Below are positions 35,388-48,909 of a DNA stretch of 64,000 nt, one piece after another. A program made the position numbers and the translations under genes. Positions within the stretch are counted from its first letter, which is position 1. Each line of letters starts with the position of its first letter. Under the pieces are notes generated by a model. It saw only the letters and a program-made list of their open reading frames with translations. It had not been told where the DNA came from and searched no databases. The stretch spans positions 872,570-936,569 of the forward strand of contig MU130378.1 of NCBI GenBank assembly GCA_015039465.1, read 5' to 3'. The stretch is from Phlegmacium glaucopus. Its lineage: Eukaryota > Basidiomycota > Agaricomycetes > Agaricales > Cortinariaceae.

Positions 35388-37083
35388 ATGCCGGTCTCAG
35401 GTTTTCTGTCTTCCATTGCAGACAAGGCTCACTCTGCTATAAACGCGTCCCCTTTGGCAGGTCATATCCCAGGTTACCAGCGTCCTAACAGTCCGGATCC
35501 TGCTCCACAGCCATCTGCAAATGAAGCAGCACAGGGCGCATCCAAGTCTCATACCTTGGAATCTCTTCAGCATCAGTTCCGTTCTCTTCAGCAACAATAT
35601 TCGTACGGGTTAAATTAATCTGATGATCAATTCCAATTTAACATCTATTTCATTGAAGGACCACTACCCCTGTCCAGAGGATAATCACCGCTGGAAAAGG
35701 GGTCGCGATTGATTTTGATAGTGTTTCGCGCGATTCAAAGGCCCAAAGCAAAGAACTTTACACTTGGGGTCAATCAGAACCCGAAGATCTCAAAGATGGT
35801 CAGTTGTTGCCATCATCTTCATCCCGTAACCATCATCTGATTCCGATTATCTTAAACCTACAGTCACTGATAGGATAGCTTATCTTAACTTTGTACAGGG
35901 ATCTCTGGCCAACTCTCTTGCTACAAAGCTGGATGGAGCTCGTGCTCCTCTTAAAGCTTTGAGAGATCTCGAGACCAGTGTTACGCCTCGGAGAAATATC
36001 CGTGCAGGCATGCATCTGCAGATTAATCGCATAGAACATGAACAGCAAAAGGGAAATGAAAAAAGACTCGCGGATTTGCGTGATCAGCTCAAGAAGGCTG
36101 AAGCAGATGATCAGCAAGCAGAACGCGAAGTTGAAATTATGAAAAGAAAGGCCATCCGAGAAAGTGAGCAACTCAAATGGGATGCCTTAAGAGAGGTATG
36201 TTATTCCACAAGTATTTGAGCATTTTATAGAACAATTCTTTCACAGTATGGCGAGAAACTCGTCCTTTTATCTCAAGCTGCAACTCCCATCATTGCAGTG
36301 CTACCAGCAATCCCGCCCACACCCACGGTGCCCTATACAGGTGCAAAGAGTACAGGAGCCATTCGTGCTTCCCTTCAACGTGCTTTGGACAACTACAAGA
36401 CGGGACACATCAATCTGCCCTCCCAGGTCAGCGAATCTGACCTTAGTAGGTCTGACACTCGCAGCTTTGGTGAAAGTCATGCAAGTGAACTTTCATCCAT
36501 TGACTCAGAAGCAAGCCTTTCAGCCGCCCACGCTACTCCATTGTCTAGCGCCAAACCGCTTCCGTCCAGTGACACTCTTCAGCCCCAAGGTATTCATCCG
36601 ATTGACGTAACTACTTTGAATAATTCTCCTGCTCCTATCCCTACCCCCGTGCCCGCGGTCGAGACTGTCCCTGACCCTGCCAATCCTGATCAAACTTTAC
36701 CTGCTATAATGCCAACCATCGCTGAAACTGGCATACCTGTAACCTCAGACCCCTCGAGCCTTGGTCCATCTAGTGGATCGCTCCTTGATATTAGAGGGCA
36801 GGGATCGGCACCACCCGCTACCCCTGCCGTTGGCGATCAGAAATATGAATCTGCAGAGGAAGAGAAGAAACGGCTCGCAGCCGCTTATTCGCAGGAAGCG
36901 TTAGCACCAGCGGTCCAAGGACCTTCGCAAGCCACTGTAACTGCTTCAACCCCTCAATCTGAAAGTGCTGAGGAAGAGAAGAAGCGGCTCGAGCGTGAGG
37001 AACGAGAGAGGATCCTGCACCAGGCCTCTTCTAAGGGCAACGACGAGGATCTCCCTCCATACGAAGATCCGAGTCTGCGATGA
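35388..37083 (+). CDS. PIL1: eisosome core protein Pil1/Lsp1
   Basis: BAR-domain protein that shapes plasma-membrane furrows (eisosomes). Exons: 35388-35602, 35659-35798, 35864-36195, 36247-37083; 507 aa. BAR helices include QRIITAGKGVAIDFDSVSRD, GSLANSLATKLDGARAPLKA, and the charged EHEQQKGNEKRLADLRDQLK region; then YGEKLVLLSQAATPIIAVLP and YTGAKSTGAIRASLQRALDN. The C-terminal 250 residues are Pro/Ser/Thr-rich and end with two copies of an SAEEEKKRL motif, a basidiomycete-style tail longer than yeast Pil1 (339 aa). Confidence 0.93.
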
Positions 37084-37250
37084 TACAATAGTTTGCTTCG
37101 GCATTGGACATTATAGTGTAACTTTATCTACGAAACTTATCTTGTAACTTGTGGATATGTAATGCATTGATTGACGATATATCTGCTGTAAATATGTTCT
37201 AAATGTCAGCAATTGTATTCGTAAAAGGAGGCTCTATATCGCGTGGCATT

Positions 37251-40200
37251 TTAGACCTTGGCGATCAATCTGCGTGTCTCTTGGGGTGTAAAATGCAAGA
37301 TGATGGATAGCACTTTGACTAAATTTGGCTGGTATACGGGTTGTGTGAAACACTGGTGCGGTTGAATAAATAGACTCAAGACTTACCCGCATCTCTTTGT
37401 GTTCCAAGAACTGAAGGATCACATTGCGTAAGTATTCCAGATTGACTTCCTCCTCATTCTGATTTGGCGGAGTGGCACTTGGTATTGGCGATGATACTCG
37501 TGTGGGCGTATCTGGCGTAGGCAATGATATGGACGTGCGTGGTTCTGAAGGGGCGCTGCTTTCAGATTTTCGGGTAGTCCAGTAACCAACTCCAGGATTT
37601 CGTTGGCGTTCTAATAGGGCCGCTGATGATTGAACTTTGCGTAATTCCTCGCGAAGCGTCTTACGACACAAAAAAGATATATCAGACCATGCCGCCAATG
37701 CGATGGGCAGAGCACAAACCTTGTTGGCCTGTCGTGTTTGTAACTCACGATTTTTGGTCTCTTCAACCTGTTTCTCGAGCACGAGAATCTTGACACTAGT
37801 CTCTTCTGCCTGATCCTTGTACGATTTCTATAAGGATGAGTGTCAGGAGCTGATAAAATGATCAGGATTAAGACTGACTTCTAGTTCTTGTATCTGATCA
37901 TGGAGGAGAGGCAGTTCTGAATTTTGTCGTTGGAGTGTTCGGATTGTATCCTGAGCTTCAGAGATCTGTGCCTTGAGCTCTGCGACGAAATTTTCATCAT
38001 TTTCCCTCGTTTTCGTGGCGGAGCCCAATACGCGCTTCAGATCTTCGAGGTCTTTTACCTTCTCCTTAAGTTTTCGACTCCAATCCGCCTCGCTCTCGTA
38101 ACGTTCTTTCTCCATGACAGTAATATTTCTCTTCAGCTCGACGAACTTAGCTTCGTACTTGACTTCTGTTGCAGAAACCATGCGAGCAAGTTCGTCTGCC
38201 GAGTGTACTGGGTCGCGAGCCCGATTCTCTTGTTCCCTAGCCAGTTCTGCACATTCCTCTCGCAACAATGCGATGCGGTCATTGGATTCTCGTAATTGGA
38301 ATTGAAGTTCCGTATTCTGGTGTTCGAGCGATTCAAGGTGGGCTTGTGAGGATTCTACTTCTGCTTGCCGAAGTTGAAGTTGGTCAAAGAAGGTATTCTT
38401 GTCTCTAGTGGCGTTGTTGAGCGAGTTCTCCAAAGCTGTTATCTGCGAGCTCTTGGCAGAGAGTTCTTTCGAGGAGCTAATCTAAGTGCGAATCAACTGT
38501 AAATTGAATAAACATATCAAGAATTGAATCAAATTCACCTTGATTGAGGCAAGATCAAGTTCAGATTGCCCCCGCAGAGCACCAATCTCTTGCTCATACC
38601 GTTCTCTCATAGTGGCGATATCCTTCTCAAATTGTGACCTCAGTGTTGCAGTCGCTTTATCATGGGCTGCAGTAAGAGACTCCATTTCATATTGAAAGTT
38701 TAACTTCTCTGCCTGCTCCTTGTCCTTGTCGCCTTTCTCTCGATCCTTGAGGGAATTCACTTCCTTGACAGCCTCTTCTCTGTCCTTTTCTGCCTTCACT
38801 AGTTTCTGCCTGACAGTTTTCAGCAAGCTTATAGCTTTGACGCGTTTTTCTTCCTCCTCTTTCGCAAGGTTTTTGACGACTTCGATATTTTTCTGAAGTT
38901 GAGATATTTCCTCCTGGTGCTTATTGACCATATCCTCTGCATTGGAAGTAGCCCTTTGAGCGGCATCGAAGAGAGCCTCTGTCTCGGCCATTTGAGTCTT
39001 GAGCTTCTGAATCTCTTCGGAACGGGAGTTCGATTCAAGCATATGAGTACCTTGCAACTCATCGAATCGGTTTTCTTGTACTATGGACTGTAAATGGTGT
39101 AAGATAATCCCAGGGTGAGACTGGCTCACATTCTAATTTTTCATTCAAACGCTTGAGTTCGTCTTCGAAGACCTAAAATAAGAAAATCCATGAGCAAATT
39201 GACAATCAAAGTATTCTCAAGTATGACTTGGTCCTTAGTCTTGAGGTTGGTGAAGAAATTGCGAAGAGCAGTGGTATTTTGAATACTTTCTAACGGTGAT
39301 ATTTCTCGCAGGACCGCGTCGGCAGCCAATTTTTCGGCTTGTAGTCTCTTGAAAGAGGTCGAGACATCTATACAGTATAAACTTCAGTTCCTCGCCATTG
39401 ACTGGTATAACATACCTGAAAAGCGCTGCTCCACCTGCCGCAGCCTTTGCTGTAAGCTTTCAACCTCAGCTGAGTGGTCTACCGCCGACACGGTCTTTGG
39501 TGATGAAACAGGAGCTTCTCTCATTTTCACCTCGTCAGATGATGTCGGTTCCGAGGTGTGGATTGCAACGGCTTCTTCAACGGCAGGGATATGATCATTC
39601 TCAGGGACGGCCTCCGCAATGACGCTTGGACATTCTTCAACTTGATCAACAGGATGAACTTCTATTGGAGGGGGAGGCACATCAACAGAATTATCTTTCT
39701 TGTCATTCGGCGGCTCGGCCTCTGTCGCTGCGGGAGGATCCTCGAGGAGAGAAGTAGGATTAGAACCGTCACCATCAACACCGACGCCATCCTCCTTGTC
39801 CTTCGGAGGCGTATCTTCTACAGGCACAGGGACGGAATCTTCAGCAAGAGGGCTGGGGTCAGGGTTGTTGTTTTTCTCCTCTTCCTTTGGAGGTTGAACT
39901 TCTGATGTCACTGGCGGGTCTTGCAGGGACAGTTCCGTCGGCGGAGTAAGTTTAGAATCATCTTCGGTGACTGCAATGACCGCAGGAGAAGCAGGTAGTG
40001 GAGTTGAAGAAGGTGACTTCTTATGGCGATTCACAACGTTCTTGGGTATTGGCGAGGGTGAAGCCGTACTTGAACGATTTGGCGGCGAGCGGTTGGGTGT
40101 CGATGAACCTGAAGGTTCAGCAATTCCGGTCGTGGCTCGACGTAGTCTTTCTTCGAGATTGGACTTTGGGAGCCTTTTCTCTGTAGGTGCTGGTGAAGCT

Positions 40201-40439
40201 GACCTCCTGGGCGTTGGAGACGAAGTTCCAGCACGTTGAGCGGCCAAAGATTTGCGCAGAGACGAAAGTGCAGAGTCTGCTAGTTGACTTGAGCTAGGTG
40301 CAGAAGCCGAAGGCTGGGTGTCGAGAGATTGAGAACGAGAATGCACTTCAGTTTGGCTTTCGGCTAGGGCAGCATTTTCCAGTGCGCGGGTGGTTTCTTG
40401 AGCCAATTGCCCAACTACATTGCGGAACTGAGTAAACAT
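37251..40439 (-). CDS. IMH1: golgin with C-terminal GRIP domain (Imh1-like)
   Basis: Golgi tethering protein recruited by the Arl1 GTPase. Exons: 40439-39416, 39367-39228, 39172-39130, 39080-38539, 38481-37879, 37827-37720, 37659-37387, 37328-37251; 936 aa. The GRIP domain is rebuilt across the last intron: NLEYLRNVILQFLEHKEMR joined to PNLVKVLSIILHFTPQETRR, including the conserved Tyr. Residues about 330-840 are almost continuous coiled coil. The N-terminal 330 residues are Pro/Ser/Glu-rich and low complexity. At the third intron the frame needs the TCCATAG acceptor. A 14-bp perfect inverted repeat lies 61 bp upstream of the ATG. Confidence 0.9.
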
Positions 40440-40499
40440 GGCATTCGTAACGTGTATTCGTCTTGGAACCGCGTATGGTCGGAATAGTGTAAATATAGG

Positions 40500-40532
40500 C
40501 AGGTGTAGTAACTCTTAAAGTTACTACACCTG
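40500..40532. repeat. perfect 14-bp inverted repeat with 5-base loop
   Basis: CAGGTGTAGTAACT at 40500-40513 is followed by CTTAA and by AGTTACTACACCTG at 40519-40532, an exact reverse complement. It lies between the golgin start codon and the Pex14 stop codon (both genes on the minus strand). It could be a hairpin in the golgin leader, a symmetric protein-binding site or a 3'-end hairpin of Pex14. Confidence 0.9.
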
Positions 40533-40607
40533 TTACAGTGTTGTTAATAACTTGTACTACTCATGTCGCGGTTACGTTGCACGTGTCATGGTGAATTACA
40601 AGCTATC

Positions 40608-41706
40608 TTATGTTGGACCTTCTTCTCTTTCAACTTCCTTCCCCTTGCCATTTACAATATTAATGTTTGTATCTAGAGGAACACCTGAAGGCGCAGGAGC
40701 CATGCCGTTTGTCTGCGGTGTGCTAGTTGCTAATTGCCATGCAGGTATCGAGGGTCTTCCTAACAGAGGCAGGGGCGACGCTGGTGTGCTCGATATCGCG
40801 GGACCTCGATTGAGGAGTAAAGCTTTCAAGGACTTTAGTTCCTGCTGTAATTCATTCAGAGATTGGTTTTGAGATTCTTTGTTTTTCTCAATCATCTGTT
40901 TTTCCAAAACACATGCGTAAGCACAGATTTTCGAAAATACAGGAAAGGTTTTACCTTTGGCAACATTTCACGGATGTTAGTCACTTCATCGCGAATTTCG
41001 CGCATCTCGTCGCGAGTCTTTATCTCCCCTTCGCGCATTTCAGTTACCACCGACTTGACTTCTTCAGTGGTTATGTCAATCTTTTCTTTCTGTTCTTCTA
41101 CTGCAGCACGGACAGCTGCAGTTTCACTTTGAATATCTTTGAGGAGAGCCTCAGCGGCATCAAATTGTGCTTCCAGTGCGTCGCGATCTTCTTCATACGC
41201 TGTAGATGTGGGTGGTTGTAGATGAGGTAGGAGATACTTCTGAACGGAAAATTAATGTTAGCTACGCATTCAAGAAGAATGTGCGCACATTACTTTGAAT
41301 AATGTCACTGCTCCGTAGGTGATTGTGCCGGAGATGACTGCAGTGACCTATGGGTCGGCTACGCATAAGCATGTGTTTGTGGTCGGAACCGGTGGACTGA
41401 CAAAATAATCTCTCCAGTCCCAACGACTGACAGACGAGGGTACAACAGCATAAGGATTAGGTTCATATGCATTAGAGTAAGGTGCCTGAGAAGGAGCAGC
41501 AGAGAAGGCAGCCTGCTTGAGGGCAATATCAATTTCTGCCGGTGTGAGGCCTTTCGCCTCGAGAAATTGAACCCTCTGGGTTATTGGAGAGGTTTGTGAC
41601 TATGAGTTCAAAGTCAATGGTATATAATCTATGAGAAATAAAAGAAAGGAACCTTTGGATCTGAAAGAAAAGCTACCGCATTGCGAATAAGTTCTTGTCG
41701 ATCCAT
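40608..41706 (-). CDS. PEX14: peroxin Pex14
   Basis: Docking-complex subunit of the peroxisomal matrix-protein importer. Exons: 41706-41653, 41599-41402, 41347-41294, 41239-40955, 40895-40608; 292 aa. The N-terminal domain starts MDRQELIRNAVAFLSDPK and contains QRVQFLEAKGLTPAEIDIAL, the Pex14_N three-helix fold that binds Pex5 and Pex19. Then come a hydrophobic segment (VTAVISGTITYGAVTLF) at about 85-101, KYLLPHLQPPTSTAYEEDR and a coiled coil. The C-terminal part is Pro-rich. Divergent from mitochondrial EF-Tu with only 116 bp between start codons. Confidence 0.95.
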
Positions 41707-41822
41707 AACCTTAGGCAGGAACAAACCCTTACATTTCCACCAGCTTCAGCTCACAAGCCGGAAGTTGCCGATCACTAAACAAATTTTGTGAATCGTTGGC
41801 TTTGCAATTGCTAGTCGACAAT

Positions 41823-43890
41823 ATGTTACAGCTCACATCTTGCAGAGCTGCCTCCAGAGTTCTTTCTTCTGCACGGTGTACGTATTTGACATGTGGTGAT
41901 CAATCTGTGCTTATTTTATTTGCAGCCTCCCTTCTTTCAACATGTCTCCGTGCCGGTACTCAAAACCAGTGGACTTCGTTGTCTACAGGTTGGTATAGAT
42001 GTTTTTCTCGTTCGACCGTCGGATCTGATATAGATTCTAGTTTTAAAAAGAGGATATGCTGAGCAATTCTCGCGAACTAAACCCCACATGAATATTGGAA
42101 CCATTGGTATGTCCACCACACTTCGCCTGTACCTCTACCCTTACACATGTTGTAGGTCACGTTGACCATGGAAAAACAACGTTGACTGCTGCTATTACAA
42201 AGGTTCTCTCTTCCCAAGGTGGTGCCAAATTCACAGACTACAACCAAATCGACAAAGCTCCAGAAGAGAGAGCTCGTGGTATTACAATCAACTCTGCTCA
42301 CGTTGAATACGAAACAGCAAATCGGCACTATGGTCACATTGACTGTCCTGGACATGCTGATTGTCAGTCTTTTGTCAAATTTTAAGCATCGTTCTCTGAC
42401 CATGCATCAGACATAAAAAACATGATCACAGGAGCAGCGCAAATGGACGGCGCAATCATAGTCGTCTCTGCTATGGACGGCCAAATGCCACAAACTCGCG
42501 AGCATCTACTTTTGGCGCGTCAGGTCGGTGTGAAGCGCTTGGTTGTTTTCATTAACAAGGTTGATCAAATCTCGGACCCCGAAATGCTGGAACTCGTCGA
42601 CATGGAAATGCGTGACCTTTTATCGACTTACAACTTCGATGGAGAGAACACTCCAATTGTCATGGGCTCGGCTCTGGCCGCACTCGAAGGACGCGACGAT
42701 GAAATAGGAGCAAAGAAGATTTTTGAGTTGACCAAAGCTTGTGACGAATGGCTTGAACTCCCACTCCGTAAGCTCGCCTCGAATGCTATAAATATGCCTG
42801 GCGTACTGATGTATAGGTTAGGTGACCTGGACAAACCCTTCTTGATGCCTGTCGAAGGTCGTATTCAACCTGAACTTCAGCGTGACCTTTGAGCTCAACT
42901 TTGTGTATCCAGATGTCTTTTCAATCTCTGGCCGTGGAACCGTCGCTACTGGCCGTGTGAGGCATTCCACTACGCTGTTTCTATTGATAAGCTGTTCTGA
43001 ATGCCCATGCCAATTAGGTCGAACGTGGTGTGGCCAACAAAGGCACTGATGTAGACATCGTTGGCTTCGGATCCACTATGAAGACCACTCTCACAGGAAT
43101 TGGTAACTCAAATTATTGCGCATTACACTCTGAAATTTACTAACTTCTTAATAGAAATGTTCCACAAGGAGCTCGACAGGGTACGATAATAAGCTACGAA
43201 ATAAAACCAATTCTCACTTATTGCCAGGCTGAAGCTGGCGATAACATGGGTGCTTTGCTTCGTGGTATTAAGCGAGAGCAGATCCGGCGAGGACAAGTTC
43301 TTGCTGCTCCTGGCACCATCAAGGCTGCTAAGCAATTTTTGGCTCAAATCTACGTGCGTTCCATAATCTTTTTATTTCTTGTTATTAATATGACTGTACC
43401 AAAGGTTTTGACCAAGGAGGAAGGTAAGATGATGGGTCACTCAATCAGTCAACATGCTGACTTATATTTTAGGCGGACGTTACACCCCCTTCATGAGCAA
43501 CTACAGACCTCAATGCTTTATTCGGACTGCTGATATCACGGTTTCCCTCACGTTCCCGGAAGGTACACCTGGAGCTAACGAAAAAATGGTAGCGTCTTTT
43601 GTCATAATTTTATTATACCGTGGCTCAAGATGGCTTGGTAGGTAATGCCTGGAGACAATGTCGAAATGGTTTGCTCCCTTGTGTTTGATGTTGCGCTGGA
43701 AACTGGTACCCGGTATGTAGTCGTCAATTTTATTTGTAAAAGACATGCAGCTCATGCAATCCTCTAGATTCACCCTTCGCGAAGCTAATAAGACGAGTGA
43801 GTCTCTTTATTTGAATCTCTCTAACCCCCATCCTTATCGTCCACAGTTGGCACCGGGGTCGTAACAAAAATTCTCGAAGTTGCGGCATGA
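41823..43890 (+). CDS. TUF1: mitochondrial translation elongation factor EF-Tu
   Basis: Organellar EF-Tu. Exons: 41823-41877, 41926-41988, 42041-42106, 42156-42362, 42411-42857, 42913-42956, 43018-43102, 43155-43180, 43228-43353, 43405-43423, 43473-43588, 43642-43712, 43768-43796, 43847-43890; 465 aa. The first residues ([18 protein letters not shown]) form a targeting peptide; mature text starts [21 protein letters not shown]-motifs: [21 protein letters not shown] (split by an intron), NKVD. Further: [20 protein letters not shown] and [20 protein letters not shown]. The gene has 14 exons, of 26, 19 and 29 nt among others. The first intron (48 nt) has no in-frame stop; splicing it is favoured by its GTACGT donor. 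Confidence 0.96.
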
Positions 43891-44243
43891 ACTTGACTTG
43901 CAGTTCCCGCCTGCTTGTGCTGTATCCTAGCCCTCCTTCACATTCACTCAAGTAACCTACATCAGAGTAGTCTCTGCAGTTGACGCCACGTACTTAAGAT
44001 CTGGAACGTTCCTTAACCCGCCCCCTCTCCCATAATTATCTAATTTTTATCTGTCTATGCAACCCCTTTTCTTCAATTAATAGATTGTTAGTACGTAGAC
44101 GCAGCAGCATGTATCTTGCAGAAGCTGAGTTGGGCTTTTTGATGCGGACTGCCCAAAAAGGAAACAAAATTTGACGTGAACTATGAATAAACGTTAAAAC
44201 AAACCTTCATTCTTGCGTCCTCTCCACTACTGAAGACTTCAGA
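43891..44243. other. intergenic region, no gene seen
   Basis: About 350 bp between tandem genes. It contains a CT-rich tract (44015-44080) that may be promoter for the downstream gene and a short TTGGGC/GCCCAA inverted repeat at about 44128-44155. No coding signal is visible. Confidence 0.5.
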
Positions 44244-45005
44244 ATGCAAACTGGCCTCAGGACAGCTCTACGGAAAAGCCTCGCCCACAATCCATGCCGA
44301 TGGAGAGCCACACCGACATCCAACACCTTGTGTGCTAGACCACAGCAGTTCCGAACGCTACATAGTTCGTTTGGCTGCTCAAGTTTTTTCAAGGCTGTGC
44401 ATTCTCTAATTATTGGGGCTTTCCAGTTAAAAAATACACCCAAGAACACGAACTTGTGAATTTCGACGATTCAACAGGGGTTGGAATCGTCTCAATCACA
44501 GACCACGCGCAGTCCGTCTTGGGCGATGTTGTCTTCGTCGAGCTACCAAAGGTTGGCACTCAAGTCGCTCAAGGAGGTATGTACAGGCCTTACCCCATCT
44601 GCGCTCAAATAACTACAATACCATGAAAGAACAAATTGGAGCTGTTGAGAGTGTCAAGGCTGCTTCCGACATCGTACGTTGTCCCGTCCTTGAATGTTGC
44701 GGATGAATTTGACATCATGCACAGTATGCTCCTATCTCCGGAACCATTGAAGCAATCAATGAACGCTTGTCGGACCAACCTGGTTTACTAAACAAATCCG
44801 CAGAGGATGAAGGTGAGCCAAAGATGCCAATTTCCCTCATCCCTCATTCCTTATTCATGAGACGTAGGTTGGCTTTGCAAAATCAAAATATCGGACCCAT
44901 CCGAGGTGAGTCCTAGAGCATGAACGACTCAGCTGCTATTGACGGCATTCCAAGATGGACAAGCTGATGGACCTGGAGCAATACCAGAAGACTTACGAGG
45001 CTTGA
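44244..45005 (+). CDS. GCV3: glycine cleavage system H protein, mitochondrial
   Basis: Lipoyl carrier of the mitochondrial glycine decarboxylase. Exons: 44244-44364, 44427-44576, 44630-44673, 44725-44812, 44868-44905, 44955-45005; 163 aa. A basic targeting peptide ([20 protein letters not shown]) precedes [35 protein letters not shown] and the lipoyl site in [18 protein letters not shown], where the Lys of VKA is modified. [18 protein letters not shown] ends the family fold. The first intron uses a GTTCGT donor. Confidence 0.95.
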
Positions 45006-45144
45006 ATGTTGAAGCTCTTTAAGTATGCGGTACCATGGAATGTTTACTCTTTGAAATTTCTTGTGGGTCCGATAGGCAAGTTGAATATTTAATTTGAACC
45101 ATATCTAGACAAAGTTCATAGAATATTGAGTTTAGGATATTTGA

Positions 45145-45591
45145 TCATGATGAGGATGGCGGTTGAGGTTCGTATTGATATTTTTCGCCACGAGCTTCCA
45201 TTCGCTCTTTAGCTTCCTTGAGTGCCCAAGTCTGTACACTGGAGTAACATAAATCTCAGAGCTTAATATTAAGGAATAGACAGAGCACATACCTTGTATC
45301 GGGTTTATAATATAACATCACAGTGGCGAAAGCCATGGTGCCAAACATTCCGAAGTACCAGATATTCTCCCAATCCTCTTTCACTCTTTTCTGACCTGGC
45401 GGAGGTGGCTACGGATGGGCGGATGAGTTCAAGTCCGTATACGCTTTCTAGTTGTGTTCTCCCACCTTTTCACCAAAGAGCCAACCAGATGGTTCGTTAT
45501 ATTGAGGTGCTTCATGAGATGCATACCGTTTGCACTGTAGACGTGATGAACCGGTACGCAGACCTCGGATGAGAGTAGCGGAGGATAACAT
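45145..45591 (-). CDS. NDUFB11: NADH:ubiquinone oxidoreductase ESSS/NDUFB11-like subunit
   Basis: Small accessory subunit of mitochondrial complex I. Exons 45591-45466, 45408-45293, 45238-45145; 111 aa. A short targeting sequence (MLSSATLIRGLRTGSSRLQC) is followed by EPSGWLFGEKPPPPGQKRVK, EDWENIWYFGMFGTMAFATV (the single membrane helix), MLYYKPDTSVQTWALKEAKE and RMEARGEKYQ, which fit the ESSS family. The three exons join in phase. Its presence shows the organism keeps complex I, unlike Saccharomyces. Confidence 0.88.
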
Positions 45592-45791
45592 AGATAACAA
45601 ATGTTCCGAGCCAACTGAGGAGATGGGATATTCGGAAGGGGACTACAAGGAGTCACTACAGTTGATCAAGGGAAATTAGGCTTAGCGAAACAAAGTCAAA
45701 CAAAAGCCTCGGGACACACGAACTCGACTCGGAAGTTATGTATATTCTGACCAAATCCGAATTCTTGAAATAAAAGTCCCTACTAAGCACA

Positions 45792-46743
45792 CTAAATGAT
45801 TTTCGACAGAATCTCATAATCTACATCGGATTCGCTTTCATCATGGGTATCCTCTCTCCGGGCCCCTTCCTCAATATAATTTGGTGAAGAAGGATCGATA
45901 TGGAACCTATGATATTTAAAACCAAGAATTAAGCATATTCCAGACTAGCAGATGATTTACGCACCCAATATGTTTGTAGAATTGCATGGCATTTGTATTT
46001 GCTATAGTTCTATCAATTCCTCTGACCAACGTCCAAGAGTTGAAGCAAACCTTTGAACACTGTAAGTAATATCTTCTCCATATTGAAAACTCCGGCTAGG
46101 ATAGTAAGTTCGTTCATAAGCTTCTTGCCAATACCCATTCTTTTTGCGGTTGTCGCAACTTGAACCTCATAGCTATTAAACGTCAGAATATGTTCCGGAA
46201 CAGTTATTTGTTGTAAACGTTTACCAGTAGAGCACGACCTCATCTTCCTCATCGTCAAAACGGAACATAGAAAATGCCAGAAGTTGGGGGATAGTGAGGT
46301 CGGTGGAGTCGACTAAAATAAATCGTGACTTTGAATGGAAAAGTTCTTTCTGCTTTGCCTTTGGATCCCAGCCAAGAGACGAGTTTAGATAACTGCAAAC
46401 AAGAGTGTAAGAACTTCCGTGATTGATTGCCAATAAGCAAAATGGCTACAGATCGTGCATGTTGGTTTCGAACAAAGCCCAGACGGCCTGTCGCATGGCC
46501 CGGTGAAGTTGATCTGGGCGGAGAACAGTGACACGACATTTCCTTCAGAAAGGTTTAAATTCTTTGAAGCAGACAACTAGCAATATTGACGCACGAATCT
46601 GCAAATTCATATCCAGTGCTTATTAGATTTGAGAGACGCGCTGAAGTGGCCTGTGAGCACAGAGATCGTTTTCACATTGTAGAGTAATAGAAGAGAAGGA
46701 AAAGTACGTTGTTGGCCAATTTGACTAACTTTGAAGTGGGCAT
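45792..46743 (-). CDS. NAT4: N-alpha-acetyltransferase 40 (NatD/Nat4)
   Basis: GNAT enzyme that acetylates the N-termini of histones H4 and H2A. Exons: 46743-46708, 46650-46595, 46542-46450, 46392-46225, 46172-46051, 46001-45965, 45906-45792; 208 aa. Text: QAVWALFETNMHDLYLNSSL, LLAFSMFRFDDEEDEVVLYC, YEVQVATTAKRMGIGKKLMN with the acetyl-CoA loop RMGIGK, ILLTVFKANTNAMQFYKHIG and FHIDPSSPNYI. Acidic C-terminus. A longer form is possible: an in-frame ATG at 46812 would add 23 residues. Divergent from RIO2; 135 bp separate the chosen starts. Confidence 0.9.
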
Positions 46744-46878
46744 GTCGTCCTCATTGGAGCCGTACCTTTCAACGACCCTAAAATAGGCATAAATTGATCC
46801 AATCAATTTCATGATTAAAATCCTGCTTCCGAGTCACTTCGCCGGCATCTGGATTTTATCTTTGCGAAAACCCACAAC

Positions 46879-48792
<1,914 letters not shown>

Positions 48793-48909
48793 TATGTAAC
48801 AGTTGAATATAAATTACTTGAGCGAATTCACACGGTCGACTAATAAGGAAGCTCTTCTACCACTGCCACCATCACCCTCGCTTGTCCCAATCTTTCGACC
48901 TTTGAACTC

